From Dermacentor variabilis (Eukaryota; Arthropoda; Arachnida; Ixodida; Ixodidae), in contig NC_134574.1 of assembly GCF_050947875.1 (NCBI RefSeq), forward strand, positions 109,603,969 to 109,667,968: a stretch of 64,000 bases of DNA. Direction: 5' to 3'. Position 1 is the stretch's first letter. Each line of letters starts with the position of its first letter. Below are positions 55,764-64,000 of this stretch, piece by piece. The translations under genes and the position numbers were made by a program. The notes below the pieces were generated by a model. It was not told where the DNA came from. It saw only the letters and a program-made list of their open reading frames with translations, and searched no databases.

Positions 55764-55964
55764 ATCTGGCTTGTGCCTGTGCTGTTCATCTCGGTTACTT
55801 CTAACCACGAGTTCGTATGTTGCAGCGCCAGATGAACCTGCCGGCGTAAGCTGAATGCTCTGCTGTGGAGGTAGGTGTAAAACCGATTTCGCCTTGGTGT
55901 CAACTGCAATTTTTCGGCATTTGTTGTGGAACACCTTCTAAAACATATTTGTGTAAAATAGTTT

Positions 55965-56027
55965 GTGCATCTGATGACTTACCTAGCTCACTGAGTTCTG
56001 TGACGACAAAAATTGCTCTGACTGCAC
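55965..56027 (+). ncRNA. Box C/D snoRNA, U29-like, copy c
   Basis: Third tandem copy, 264 bp after copy b. Stem GTGCA/TGCAC is perfect, boxes C, D' and D are intact (D at 56018-56021), and the guide region is unchanged. It lies 68 nt before exon 6. Conservation of boxes and guide across three copies while spacer bases vary suggests all are functional. Confidence 0.85.
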
Positions 56028-56130
56028 ATCTGGCTTGTGCCTATGCTGTTTTTCTTGGTTACTTCTAACCACGAGTTTGTATGTTGCAGCACTGTCCATG
56101 GCGGCGGCGGCTGAACGCTCTGCTGTGGAG

Positions 56131-56747
56131 GTAGGTGTAACACCAATTTCACATGGCTGTCAACTGCAATTCCTAAGTTTTTTTTTTTTTTTTTTTTTGT
56201 GATATAAGGCAGGGTTGTGTAAGATGTCATTATTATTCACAGAAGATACTCATCTTAGGGCGTAAAGTTGCATTTCTATCCATCTGCCCTATTTGTGCCC
56301 TATAACATGTTAACATGGAGCAACTTACAGACTGCATGCTTCTCTGCATTATCTGTCCATTGTGTGCGGTAAGCCACCTCTACTATCACGTGTAAGGATT
56401 GCACAAGTGTCCCAGTGAAAATCGATAGAAAATTAGCACACCTCAGTTTGATAAAGCTGCTGCGCAAAAATATCACTAGGTTTTCGTTGTTCCCACATTC
56501 CTCTTAAGTCCTGCAATTTGATAGTAGTACCTATTTCAAGCATGAAAAAACTGCCTTGATGCATTGCTGGGTGATGTTAGCTGATCTGCAGCCCTGTTGT
56601 GCGTTAGTGTCATGTGATAATTGCAATTCATACAGTACAAGGGTGTGCTGAGAAAAGGAACCTGTCCCGCTGTGCAAGTTGTTTTTCTATAATGTTGTAA
56701 ATGTGGTTGTGTAAAGTAGTGAATTGTAGTTGACAAATTTTATTGCA
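56131..56747 (+). other. Long 5' part of the intron before the U27-like snoRNA
   Basis: This is the longest snoRNA-bearing intron. It contains a T22-like run at about 56178-56199 and no further C/D signature at the correct distance from a splice site. An H/ACA RNA cannot be excluded by eye. Confidence 0.5.
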
Positions 56748-56818
56748 CCACTCTGATGATTCTATGACAAGCATATGTCTGAAATTATTTGCGGACACAC
56801 AATTTGAACTGAATGCAG
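56748..56818 (+). ncRNA. Box C/D snoRNA, U27 (SNORD27)-like
   Basis: Box C CTGATGA ends at 56759, D' CTGA at 56779-56782, box D CTGA at 56809-56812, 65 nt before the next exon. The D' guide TGACAAGCATATGT is complementary to the 5' end of 18S rRNA (AGCATATGCTTGTC). The fifth base upstream of D' is T, opposite the adenosine equivalent to human A27. This agrees with U27 both in target and in D' use. Confidence 0.88.
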
Positions 56819-56939
56819 GTTGCATTCAACTAATTGTACTTGGTGAACTTTGTACTCACTTTGTTCTGCGATTCCAGGGGCAACAATCTGCACTCCTGCA
56901 TTCAAGAGGTGAGTATTGCAAGCACTTGCAGTGATTAAT

Positions 56940-57006
56940 TCCTCGTGATGAACTTACAGTCTCGTTCGTATGAAAACACTTGATTCAATTAAATTTACTG
57001 ATGCTT
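56940..57006 (+). ncRNA. Box C/D snoRNA, U30 (SNORD30)-like
   Basis: Box C GTGATGA at 56945-56951 and box D CTGA at 56998-57001, 66 nt before exon 8. AGTCTCGTTCGT (56958-56969) is a 12-nt perfect complement of the conserved 18S segment ACGAACGAGACT, the U30 target (human A1383). D' is degenerate (ATGA). With ATGA as D', the fifth upstream base pairs with an adenosine, as required. Confidence 0.85.
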
Positions 57007-57164
57007 TGCCGACTTGGCGAGATATTGGTTTTGTGTGCCGTTTCAGTAATTGCACTTAGTTTTGCAGGACGAGAAAGTAGAACAAAAGAACGAGCACGAG
57101 CCCTGGTGGATGTAACATTGGTCCTTTCTCCAAGGTTTGTTTGTGTACCAACTCTGTTATCTTG

Positions 57165-57233
57165 CTTGTTGTTGTGATGATTAAGTATTCATACTTTTAA
57201 TGGTGAAGTACATTGCCCTCTCTGACACACAAG
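57165..57233 (+). ncRNA. Box C/D snoRNA of unrecognised target, copy a
   Basis: Box C GTGATGA at 57174-57180, a C'-like GGTGAAG and box D CTGA at 57222-57225. The terminal stem CTTG/CAAG is supported by TGT/ACA. The D guide would be TACATTGCCCTCT. I do not recognise an rRNA or snRNA match, so it may be a lineage-specific guide. Box D ends 65 nt before exon 9. Confidence 0.75.
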
Positions 57234-57442
57234 TTTTCTCATGGGTTTGAAAAGTTCACTGCTATTGTTAAACATTATCCTTTATTCCAGGTTTCCTCGA
57301 ACTGCCCGTGTAGCCTAATGCAATCGTTCAGAAGGTTGGTATGTTCTCCCTCAAGCCTCATTACGTAGTTTGGTGTTTGTCAGGATAACGTTAAACTATT
57401 CCAGTTTCCAAGGTTTGTTTGTGCACCAGCTCAGTTATCTTG

Positions 57443-57512
57443 CTTGTTGTTGTGATGATTGATTGTTTCATACTTTCCATGGTGAAGTACATTGCCCTCT
57501 CTGATATAAGTG
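57443..57512 (+). ncRNA. Box C/D snoRNA of unrecognised target, copy b
   Basis: Tandem duplicate, about 279 bp after copy a. Box C GTGATGA (57452-57458), box D CTGA (57501-57504) and the guide TACATTGCCCTCT are kept. The segment between box C and C' has changed (TTGATTGTTTCATACTTTCC). 65 nt to the next exon. Confidence 0.78.
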
Positions 57513-57721
57513 TTTTCTCGTGGGTTTGAAAAGTTCACTGCTATTGTTAAACATTATCCTTTATTCCAGGTTTCCTCGAACTGCCCGTGTAGCCTAATGC
57601 AATCGTTCAGAAGGTTGGTATGTTCTCCCTCAAGCCTCATTACGTAGTTTGGTGTTTGTCAGGATAACGTTAAACTATTCCAGTTTCCAAGGTTTGTTTG
57701 TGCACCAGCTCAGTTATCTTG

Positions 57722-57788
57722 CTTGTTGTGATGATTGATTGTTTCATACTTTCCATGGTGAAGTACATTGCCCTCTCTGATATAAGTG
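57722..57788 (+). ncRNA. Box C/D snoRNA of unrecognised target, copy c
   Basis: Third copy, about 276 bp after b, differing mainly by a 3-nt loss before box C. Box C at 57728-57734, box D at 57777-57780, 65 nt to exon 11. Confidence 0.78.
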
Positions 57789-57966
57789 TTTTCTCGTGGG
57801 TTTGAAAAGTTCACTGCTATTGTTAAACATTATCCTTTATTCCAGGTTTCCTCGAACTGCCCGTGTAGCCTAATGCAATCGTTCAGAAGGTTGGTATGTT
57901 CTCCCTCAAGCCTCGTTACGTAGTTTGGTGTTTGTCAGGATAACATCAAACTATTCCAGTCCGTTT

Positions 57967-58089
57967 TTATTCCAAATTGCCATTAACCATCCGTGTTATG
58001 TCAAAATGGCTCTAGCTCCACCCAAATGGGCTGGACCCGATCCATTTTGACCTATCCTAGAAGGCTAATTAATGGTGTATTTGGAATAA
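57967..58089. mobile_element. Short MITE inside the host-gene intron
   Basis: Inverted ends TTATTCCAAAT.......CCATTAA and TTAATGG....ATTTGGAATAA enclose about 120 bp. A second inner inverted repeat, GTCAAAATGG/CCATTTTGAC, makes it a nested hairpin. It sits in the intron upstream of the first U31-like snoRNA and leaves the splice and snoRNA signals untouched. Confidence 0.8.
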
Positions 58090-58195
58090 CAGATAGGAAG
58101 TTTCACGTTATTCTGGCCTTCATCTGATGAAACATGGAATTGGGCAACCCAATTCTGTACTGCTGGTGCTTATTTTAGGTTTTCTACATTAGTAA

Positions 58196-58263
58196 ATTTA
58201 TTGTGATGAATTCAATATCGCCCCAGTCCTACTTTTCGTGCGGATTGATGTTTCTGATATTTC
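58196..58263 (+). ncRNA. Box C/D snoRNA, U31 (SNORD31)-like, copy a
   Basis: Box C GTGATGA (58203-58209), a C'-like TTGATGT, box D CTGA (58254-58257), 71 nt before exon 12. The guide TATCGCCCCAGTC (58216-58228) pairs with 28S GACTGGGGCGGTA (one G-U pair), the U31 target near human G4166. D' after it is degenerate (CTAC). U31 is also last in the vertebrate UHG order. Confidence 0.85.
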
Positions 58264-58385
58264 GCAGTGTTGGTTTTATCTGATAAGCAACTGTACTGCT
58301 GGTACTAATTGCTTCTTCATTCTTCTAGGCTTTCTGCAGTGCTTTGGCTACCTTAGTGGGTGAGTGGATTTTTGTTTTAATTTGA

Positions 58386-58454
58386 TTTTTGTGCTGATGA
58401 ATTCAATATCGCCCCAGTCCTATTTTTCGTGCGGATTGATGTTTCTGATAGTCT
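58386..58454 (+). ncRNA. Box C/D snoRNA, U31-like, copy b
   Basis: Duplicate 191 bp downstream. TGATGA (58395-58400) and CTGA (58445-58448) are intact, the guide TATCGCCCCAGTC is identical, and there are 71 nt to exon 13. Confidence 0.83.
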
Positions 58455-58577
58455 GCAATGTTGGTTTTATCTGATAAGGAACTGTACTGCTGGTGCTAAT
58501 TGCTTTTTCATTCTTCTAGGCTTTCTGCAGTGCATTGTCTACTCTAGTGGGTGAGTGGATCTTTGTTTTAATTTGAC

Positions 58578-58720
58578 TTTCGTCCTGACGAATTGCATAT
58601 CACCCCAGCCCTACTTCTTGTGCGGATCAATGACATTTCGCGTGCCGATGGTTTTAAATCAAGGAACTGCACTGCTGGCGCTATAAATGCTTTTTCTAGG
58701 CCTGCGGGGCTTCGGCTGCT
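58578..58720 (+). pseudogene. Decayed third U31-like unit (snoRNA plus exon)
   Basis: A third copy of the unit is recognisable (CCTGACGAATT, CACCCCAGCCCTAC, GTGCGGATC). Box C is CTGACGA, the guide has two changes, and box D CTGA is lost (ATGACA). The matching exon-like segment (58700, CTGCGGGGCTTCGGCTGC) keeps the acceptor TTTTTCTAG but has lost the GT donor. Probably neither snoRNA nor exon works. Confidence 0.75.
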
Positions 58721-59236
58721 CTAATGAGAGTGGATCTGTCCTAACTTCTTTTCCATATGCAGCTTAGTGTAAACAGATTGTTTTTTTTTTTTTGTAACTT
58801 TTATACCAGTGTTTTCCAGGCATTGATAGTGTGGCCACCTATATGTATTCATACTGAAAAGTGGGGCTGTGGTACCACCAGATCAAAATAAGTTCGTGTA
58901 ATAAGATGTCTTCGTCTTCACCACACACGGAATTTGTTTGATTTTCAATTTAAAACAATTTCTATTAGGTCGCCACCTGGAAAAAACTTAAGCTTGCTAA
59001 GTAGCCAGTTCCACTGGGCCAGTCAGTACTGTTGCTAGCATGCCTGCTAGAATTAGAATTTTTATTGTTCCTTCCTTCTATTGTGCAACTATAATCAATG
59101 TCCTATGTAACTGTCTGTTTTGTACTTTAGGTTGCTTGGCACTTCTCATGAAGACTGCGAAAGTGGTTTTGGTCATTGTTCCTACAAGTACCATGGATGC
59201 CAGCCACTGCATCTTCACAAAACGGCTTTTGATGAA

Positions 59237-59242
59237 ATAAAG
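59237..59242 (+). terminator. Poly(A) signal of the snoRNA host gene
   Basis: AATAAA lies about 105 nt into the terminal exon, which follows the acceptor TGTTTTGTACTTTAG at 59130. Cleavage is expected near 59255-59265. Confidence 0.75.
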
Positions 59243-59262
59243 TTTTCGTTCAGACTGCTTCT

Positions 59263-62200
59263 TATTGCCACTCTTGCTACTGGTTACAAACCGCCAGGCA
59301 GCCACTAAGTGCAATAGGCAAGATGGGCATGTTTTTTAAAGCTATCCGTGCAGCATATCTGCAGTGTAGGCTGCTGCATTTCTAGGTCATAAGCACCGCC
59401 CTTACAGCTGACTTCGCCATTAGTAGCATGTTGTCCGGTGAAAAGGCGTGGTGGTAAATAATGTACTCTGATAGTCCTTTAAAATTACCTAATAGGTTTG
59501 TTTTGAATATAAGGCACTACAATTCATTGGAAGGAGAGAGGACTAGCGCATGAATTCTACAGCAGGCAGGGGCATGCATTGCAGAGAATCTGCAGGTAAC
59601 ATTTTGAGGTTTCCATCCCTTTCTGGGGCAAGCTTAAGGGTGCATGCATTGTAATCGAGTAGTGGCAGGATCCAGCAGCTGCGGTCGCTCGTCGAGTGGT
59701 GTGCTAGTCATCTGTGGCAATAGCTTTGCCTTTATTTGTATTTCACGATTAACTGCAGCATTCCGTGTTGCACCACTGTCTCAGTGGAGTATTTTGCATG
59801 CAAGGTCCCTAGATAAAACTCATCTGCAGGCCTCGGTTGCACGCTGTGTTAGCCAGACATTTCATTTTTGCCCACAAAGGCCCATTGTGAGGATCGCAAG
59901 TGTCCCCCCCTCAAGATCATTACTGAAGGCGTTTGTTGCCATTCTCTAAAATTTAAATAGTAGCTGCAGTTCATTAATGCAGCGAAACAAAACGTGGCAT
60001 TGGCGGTAATATGTGGCGTTCAGTTAGTAAGGGACTGATCAGCAGTGTTGAAAGGCCGGAGAATAAGCCGAATGTGTTAAAAAAGTAACATGGCCAGGTA
60101 ATAGATCCCACCCTTACCTGTCTTCTTTCATGAATGTGTACAATAAAAAGATGATGCACGTAGTATAAAGAAAAGTGTCATTATAGGAGAGTATATTGTC
60201 TATTTGCTGTGAGAGAATGCTGCAAAACCGACGAAACTGGTGTTGCTGTTTACATTTCAATGCGTACCGCCATCCTCTCGTTGATGGTTCCCAGCAGTTA
60301 TCAAATGCCTGGAACGTCTAGTAGGACGGCCAGAAGTAGCGACAAAGTTGCGTATAATGGTGGCGTATCACTGTGCTCTCATGCTAGGAAAACAGCTTAA
60401 TTTTAGAGCGACACATCCCGAAGGACGCTGCTCGGCTCTTATACACTAGATGGTTTGGCGCCTGCGTCGGAATGCAATAACACGCGACTTTTGATGCAAT
60501 TTTCATTGCTGCTATCCTCGGGTAGCGCGTACAGTTCACGAACCAGATTTCTTGAATGCAAATGTTGGCGTTCGTGTAACGAAAGCAGTCCAATAACTTC
60601 GGCTTAGAAATTGTTTACAAGATAACTGCAGTGCTAGACAAACAAGGACATGCAAGGGGATGCACACAAGCACAATAAAGAGTTGTTTTCCGGCGCATAT
60701 TTTGCGATCGAAGAATGTTTTTGTTCTTGCATTATTTAAGTTTCCTTTTGCAATTGTTTCATGTAAAAGTGCGGCTCAGTGGGAATACGACACTGACGCT
60801 CGCCTCGGTCACTGGGTTTGCGGGACGGGCAATGTGGCATCATGGCATGGGTACAAATCGCCCTTCAACAAATCTCATGCTGACTTAGAGCACCTTATAT
60901 GCGCCACTTCCTCTGTGCTGTTCAACAAACCTCTTTTTGTGCCAACTTGGGTCGTTAAGTGTTTTTCAGCTTGCTGTGTCCTGCTCTTCGACGAACACAT
61001 TTGACGCCAACTTCGGTAAGTGGCAATTGCCATGGAATAAAGCGACATGACACAAAAAGAAATGCTCTTAATTTCTGCGATGCTCAGTGGAATCGGACCC
61101 ATGCCGAATGTGAACCTTATGGCGACACCGACAGATGGCGCAGAGTTTGCAGTGGAAAGTAGTCGCCAGAAAAAGTTGTTTCTTCTAGCGACTCCAGTGG
61201 AGGGAAGTGTGCAGCAGCAGTGCACATAGAGTTAATACGAGTCAGTAGGGTAACTGGCGGTGCAAGAGCTGGAGAGGAGCGTGGCTGCATTATGAGCAGG
61301 CAAATGTACCATTAGGAAACATTCGAAAATTTTTAATATGGGCAATGCTTTATTGCAAATAATTTTCATAACTTGTAGCTTCCCCATTCGATATACGAGC
61401 AGCAATAAAGCAGTCTAGATTAACGAAGTTTTCTTTTGGAACTTTTTAATTTCATAAGAGACTGATTATTAGGCAAGAAGATGAATGCATTCTTTTTTTT
61501 TTAATTTCGCGCCAAAACCTCGGCGCAGTAATGTTGGTGTGTGCTGTTGCTAATTTCGGAATACTACTTTTATCATATTTGGGACGTGGTAGCTCTGTGG
61601 GCATTCTCAAAATTAGCCAAATCAAGCCATCGGCCGATTTCGAATGCATTGCAGTCAATGTTTACCAACCAAAAATTAGCGGCCTAGCAGACAGTCTGAA
61701 TCTGTGATGCCCGCACGGCGAACTTGTGCAGCAACTTAAGACTGTGTTGCCACTAGTCTTTGCTGGGTTGCCAAGCATCTTCTCTCAGCAAGAGCAGTTT
61801 TTCATTTGGTATTGTGGAGGTTGTTTGTTTTATGCAAGGTCAAACAGCTTTATTCCTTTAGTGTACTCCCTTTAATGTCATAGTAAAGAATATTTATCAA
61901 TTTTCAAATATAAAAGCTTGGGCGCGATAACTCTATTCCAAACAAAAAGTGTTCCAAACTCCGGACGTCAAAATGACGCGACAGTTCCTGCGTATGGGGG
62001 CGGGAACCAGCGACGTTTTTCAATCTGCCCAATCAGCAGCTTCCATCGTTGCCGGAAGCATGTTTTGCTTGTTTTTTATTTGCAAAGGGACCGTATAGCA
62101 AGTGACATTTAGATATAAACGTCTGATAAAAGAACAATTGTGTGTCGCTGAGAGTAAAAGTGTTCTGTAATCTTTTAATTCAAGAGAAGTTGAAGCGCGC

Positions 62201-62879
62201 TTGAAAGTAAACACAAATATTTTAATTTTTCGAGTCATAGCCACACACGTGCCAATTCCGCATCCAATCCATTTTGCTACGCACACTTAAGATGGCAGCT
62301 ACGCGAAAACAGCTGATCGGTTCTGTGGGCCGCTCTTGGTGTATTTTTGTCCGTAATGAGATTAGATGAAATCTCGCCGTACGAGGTACTTTCGCCCGAG
62401 AAAAATTCTGGAAGCTGTGAACATCATGAAGACTGAAAGCGTAGTGCTCGGTGAGTAAACACATCATTCTGTATAACACAGAAGTAGTTAGGTTCAACAT
62501 GAATTTTTTTCAAATTTTACTACTAAACAGATACTACACCATGAACAATAGTACATGTCATGGTAGGAATTTGCCTCGATTTGAGGTGCATGTGGAAACA
62601 ACAAACAATTGTGTGCAGCCTTTAGAACTCATTAACTCGGTAAATACTTGGCCGAAAGATGCAATATTATGGGAACATACAAAATTTATATGGTGCAAGA
62701 AAAACATTCTATAGAAAGTTCATTTTTGGGTAATTTCCTGGCCACAATTATTATTTCCTGTATTTCTAAACAAGCTAATTTGCCACTTTGAGATATCTGG
62801 TGATGCCTTCTAGTTCAAGATGGGACACTTTCTATGCAAGAAAAGGGACTGACAGCATAGCTCACTGTGTGATAAAATG
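59263..62879. other. Intergenic region between convergent genes
   Basis: No gene is recognised. An end-like sequence GGGCGCGATAAC...CTATTCCAAAC near 61919-61944 resembles the terminal repeat of the element at 29012-29992, but its partner was not found. Confidence 0.45.
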
Positions 62880-63312
62880 TTTATTTCACCAGAAAGCGAC
62901 AACAAAGTCCTCTTCAGTGACGTCCTTGCACTATACGAGCAACACCCGCAACAAAAATAGTATAGTAAAAATAAAACAAGCTGCCAAGGAGAGACCAGTC
63001 CCAACCTTCGAACGCAGCCATGACTGCCAAGTGCACCTCTAAAAACGAGGCCACATTCAACTCATGCCTTCGATGACGCGCCAATCACAAAAAAAAGGCC
63101 AATATAAAAAGCTACACCACACCTCGATATGATATAGGACAGCACAAGGTCGAGCCATCACAGAATGAGAGTAAACAACGTTGCTGTGACTAGCTTTGCA
63201 GCTGTGCGGAGTTTAGCTAGGTGTCGTGTGGTCTGGCACTGCACCCTGTAGGGTGTAAACGATCAAGTCCGGGTTGCAACAAAGTCGTCAGTCGGGGGTT
63301 GCGGCAAAGTCA
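62880..63312 (-). terminator. 3' UTR and poly(A) signal of the dynein heavy-chain gene
   Basis: From the stop codon at 63313 the minus strand runs about 430 nt to AATAAA (62885-62880). No other gene signal intervenes. Confidence 0.6.
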
Positions 63313-63450
63313 TCAGCCGAGGGTGGTCGAGCAGAGCAAAGCAACGCCTCGCTCGTAGAAACTGTGCGACTCCCGGGAGTCGGCCGCAGGAAGGTCGACG
63401 GTGAAGAGGAGCTCTGTGCGGCTGGAGTTGAGATACACCGGCAGTGTCAC
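63313..63450 (-). CDS. Cytoplasmic dynein 1 heavy chain, last exon
   Basis: After a strong acceptor (TTTTCTTGCCTCTAACAG) the 138-nt exon encodes [20 protein letters not shown] and then [12 protein letters not shown], ending in TGA. This is the conserved extreme C terminus of the cytoplasmic dynein 1 heavy chain (VTLPVYLN...SFYERGVA), the motor that moves cargo toward microtubule minus ends. The 45 residues fit the final part of the C-terminal domain. The exon starts on a codon boundary. The previous exon lies beyond 64000, as 63451-64000 shows only intron-like sequence. The gene is convergent with the snoRNA host gene. Confidence 0.92.
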   Translation of the reverse strand: MTLPVYLNSSRTELLFTVDLPAADSRESHSFYERGVALLCSTTLG

Positions 63451-64000
63451 CTGTTAGAGGCAAGAAAAGTGGCGCACGTAAGACAGGTATGCCTTTGACA
63501 AGCTTACAGTTCAGATCAGGCTGCGATGTGCAACAATAGTGGCGCTTTCGATATTCCAGATAGAACAACAACCGATTTAATGGTTAAAGGGAGGTAGGGG
63601 CATTGTGTGCTGTTGGGTTTTATGCTGTACAACTGAGATCAATGAAGCAGTGGCCCATCAACTTGTTTTCATTTCAGTCCCTGCCCCAGATTCATATGCA
63701 TTCATTCTCACTGCACAAAAAGACAACTAAAAATGGCTAATGCACAGTTCACATATTAGAAGAATGCAGTAAACTTAGGTTTGCTTAAGCTAATGTGCAA
63801 CTATGAGAGAATGGCAGCAGAACGAAAGGCTACACACATAACTAGGTTCAGTTGTTTTATTAAACCGTTTTGCTTGGTTAGCACAAGTTACTGCAGCACA
63901 AGTTACTGCTCTCGTTGCAGTTTAGTGAAATCCCTTCTGTGCCAAGTTGATATTCTATTCCTGGAGTTTCTTCCCCCCGTGCCAATCCCCACCACCTCCT
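63451..64000 (-). other. Dynein intron, to window end
   Basis: No exon-like frame with splice sites is visible. It is taken as part of the last intron of the dynein heavy-chain gene. Confidence 0.6.

Larger units (their letters stand above)
54816..59262 (+). ncRNA. UHG/SNHG1-like multi-snoRNA host gene
   Basis: About fourteen short exons have good splice signals: 54816-54933, 55173-55217, 55380-55408, 55563-55610, 55826-55870, 56090-56130, 56878-56908, 57068-57134, 57291-57334, 57570-57613, 57846-57889, 58329-58359, 58520-58550 and 59131 to about 59262 (AATAAA at 59237). Twelve introns contain a box C/D snoRNA whose D box ends 65-76 nt before the acceptor, the spacing known for intronic C/D snoRNAs. 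Guides match U25, U29, U27, U30 and U31, the cargo of vertebrate UHG, in almost the same order. Exons 4-6, 9-11 and 12-13 (plus a decayed one) are tandem duplicates with their introns. Exons carry no conserved protein; a frame of 36 codons (ATG at 54926) crosses exons 1-4 and is probably incidental. Introns are spliced and trimmed in the nucleus; the snoRNPs act in the nucleolus. Confidence 0.85.

Noticed and set aside
55433..56130. First read as a plain satellite repeat
   Set aside because: Each unit has C/D boxes, a terminal stem, a guide and flanking splice sites, so it is an exon-intron-snoRNA unit, not a satellite.
55461..56230. Minus-strand repeated short frames (HTSSWSEVTEMNSTGTS-like)
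   Set aside because: They are the complement of the snoRNA-exon repeats and appear in every copy only because the units are duplicated.
1..64000. CRISPR arrays
   Set aside because: The direct repeats seen have no regular unique spacers, and the sequence is clearly eukaryotic.

Overview
The window looks like nuclear DNA of an arthropod, most likely an ixodid (hard) tick. The sequence itself shows intron-split genes with short exons, two copies of a tRNA-derived SINE resembling the tick 'Ruka' family, RNase H-bearing non-LTR retrotransposons, a Penelope-like element, and many terminal-inverted-repeat elements. It is repeat-rich and gene-poor, and no bacterial operon structure is visible. The species call is inference.

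Layout. 1-3.7 kb: no gene, only dispersed repeats. 3.68-16.69 kb: a segment bounded by a 16-bp inverted repeat, with a different palindrome-rich tandem array (core TCTATAGA) just inside each end. A two-ORF non-LTR retrotransposon (ORF1 gag-like, ORF2 endonuclease/RT/RNase H, minus strand) sits inside it. 16.7-19.7 kb: a 76-bp tandem repeat and a long hairpin. 19.77-23.05 kb (minus): two phase-compatible exons of a proline-rich, single-pass membrane protein, with a hAT MITE (perfect 8-bp target-site duplication) in the intron. 23.4-24.6 and 27.7-28.4 kb: inverted-repeat elements. 26.38-34.79 kb (minus): a three-exon gene of 348 codons for a kinase-fold protein without the usual catalytic residues, that is, a pseudokinase; SINE and MITE copies lie in its introns. 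38.2-40.3 kb: an internally deleted Ty3/gypsy LTR retrotransposon. 41.1-43.1 kb: a second, 5'-truncated RNase H-type non-LTR element. 46.7 and 47.9-48.1 kb: large (TA)n and (TG)n microsatellites. 49.5-52.4 kb: a Penelope endonuclease fragment, a decayed CR1/L2-like element and a tRNA-like SINE.

54.8-59.3 kb (plus) is the highlight. It is a snoRNA host gene made of about fourteen very short exons. Nearly every intron carries a box C/D snoRNA whose D box lies 65-76 nt upstream of the 3' splice site. Guide regions match those of U25, U29 (three copies), U27, U30 and U31 (two copies plus one decayed), which is the content of the vertebrate UHG/SNHG1 gene in nearly the same order. One guide points to the 28S peptidyl-transferase region, and one triplicated snoRNA family has no target I recognise. 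Whole exon-intron units have been duplicated in tandem three separate times. Immediately downstream and convergent (minus) is the last exon of cytoplasmic dynein 1 heavy chain (63.31-63.45 kb); the rest of that gene lies beyond the window.

The host genes (snoRNA host, dynein, pseudokinase, membrane protein) show no functional link to one another. Most of the remaining DNA is transposable elements and their remains.
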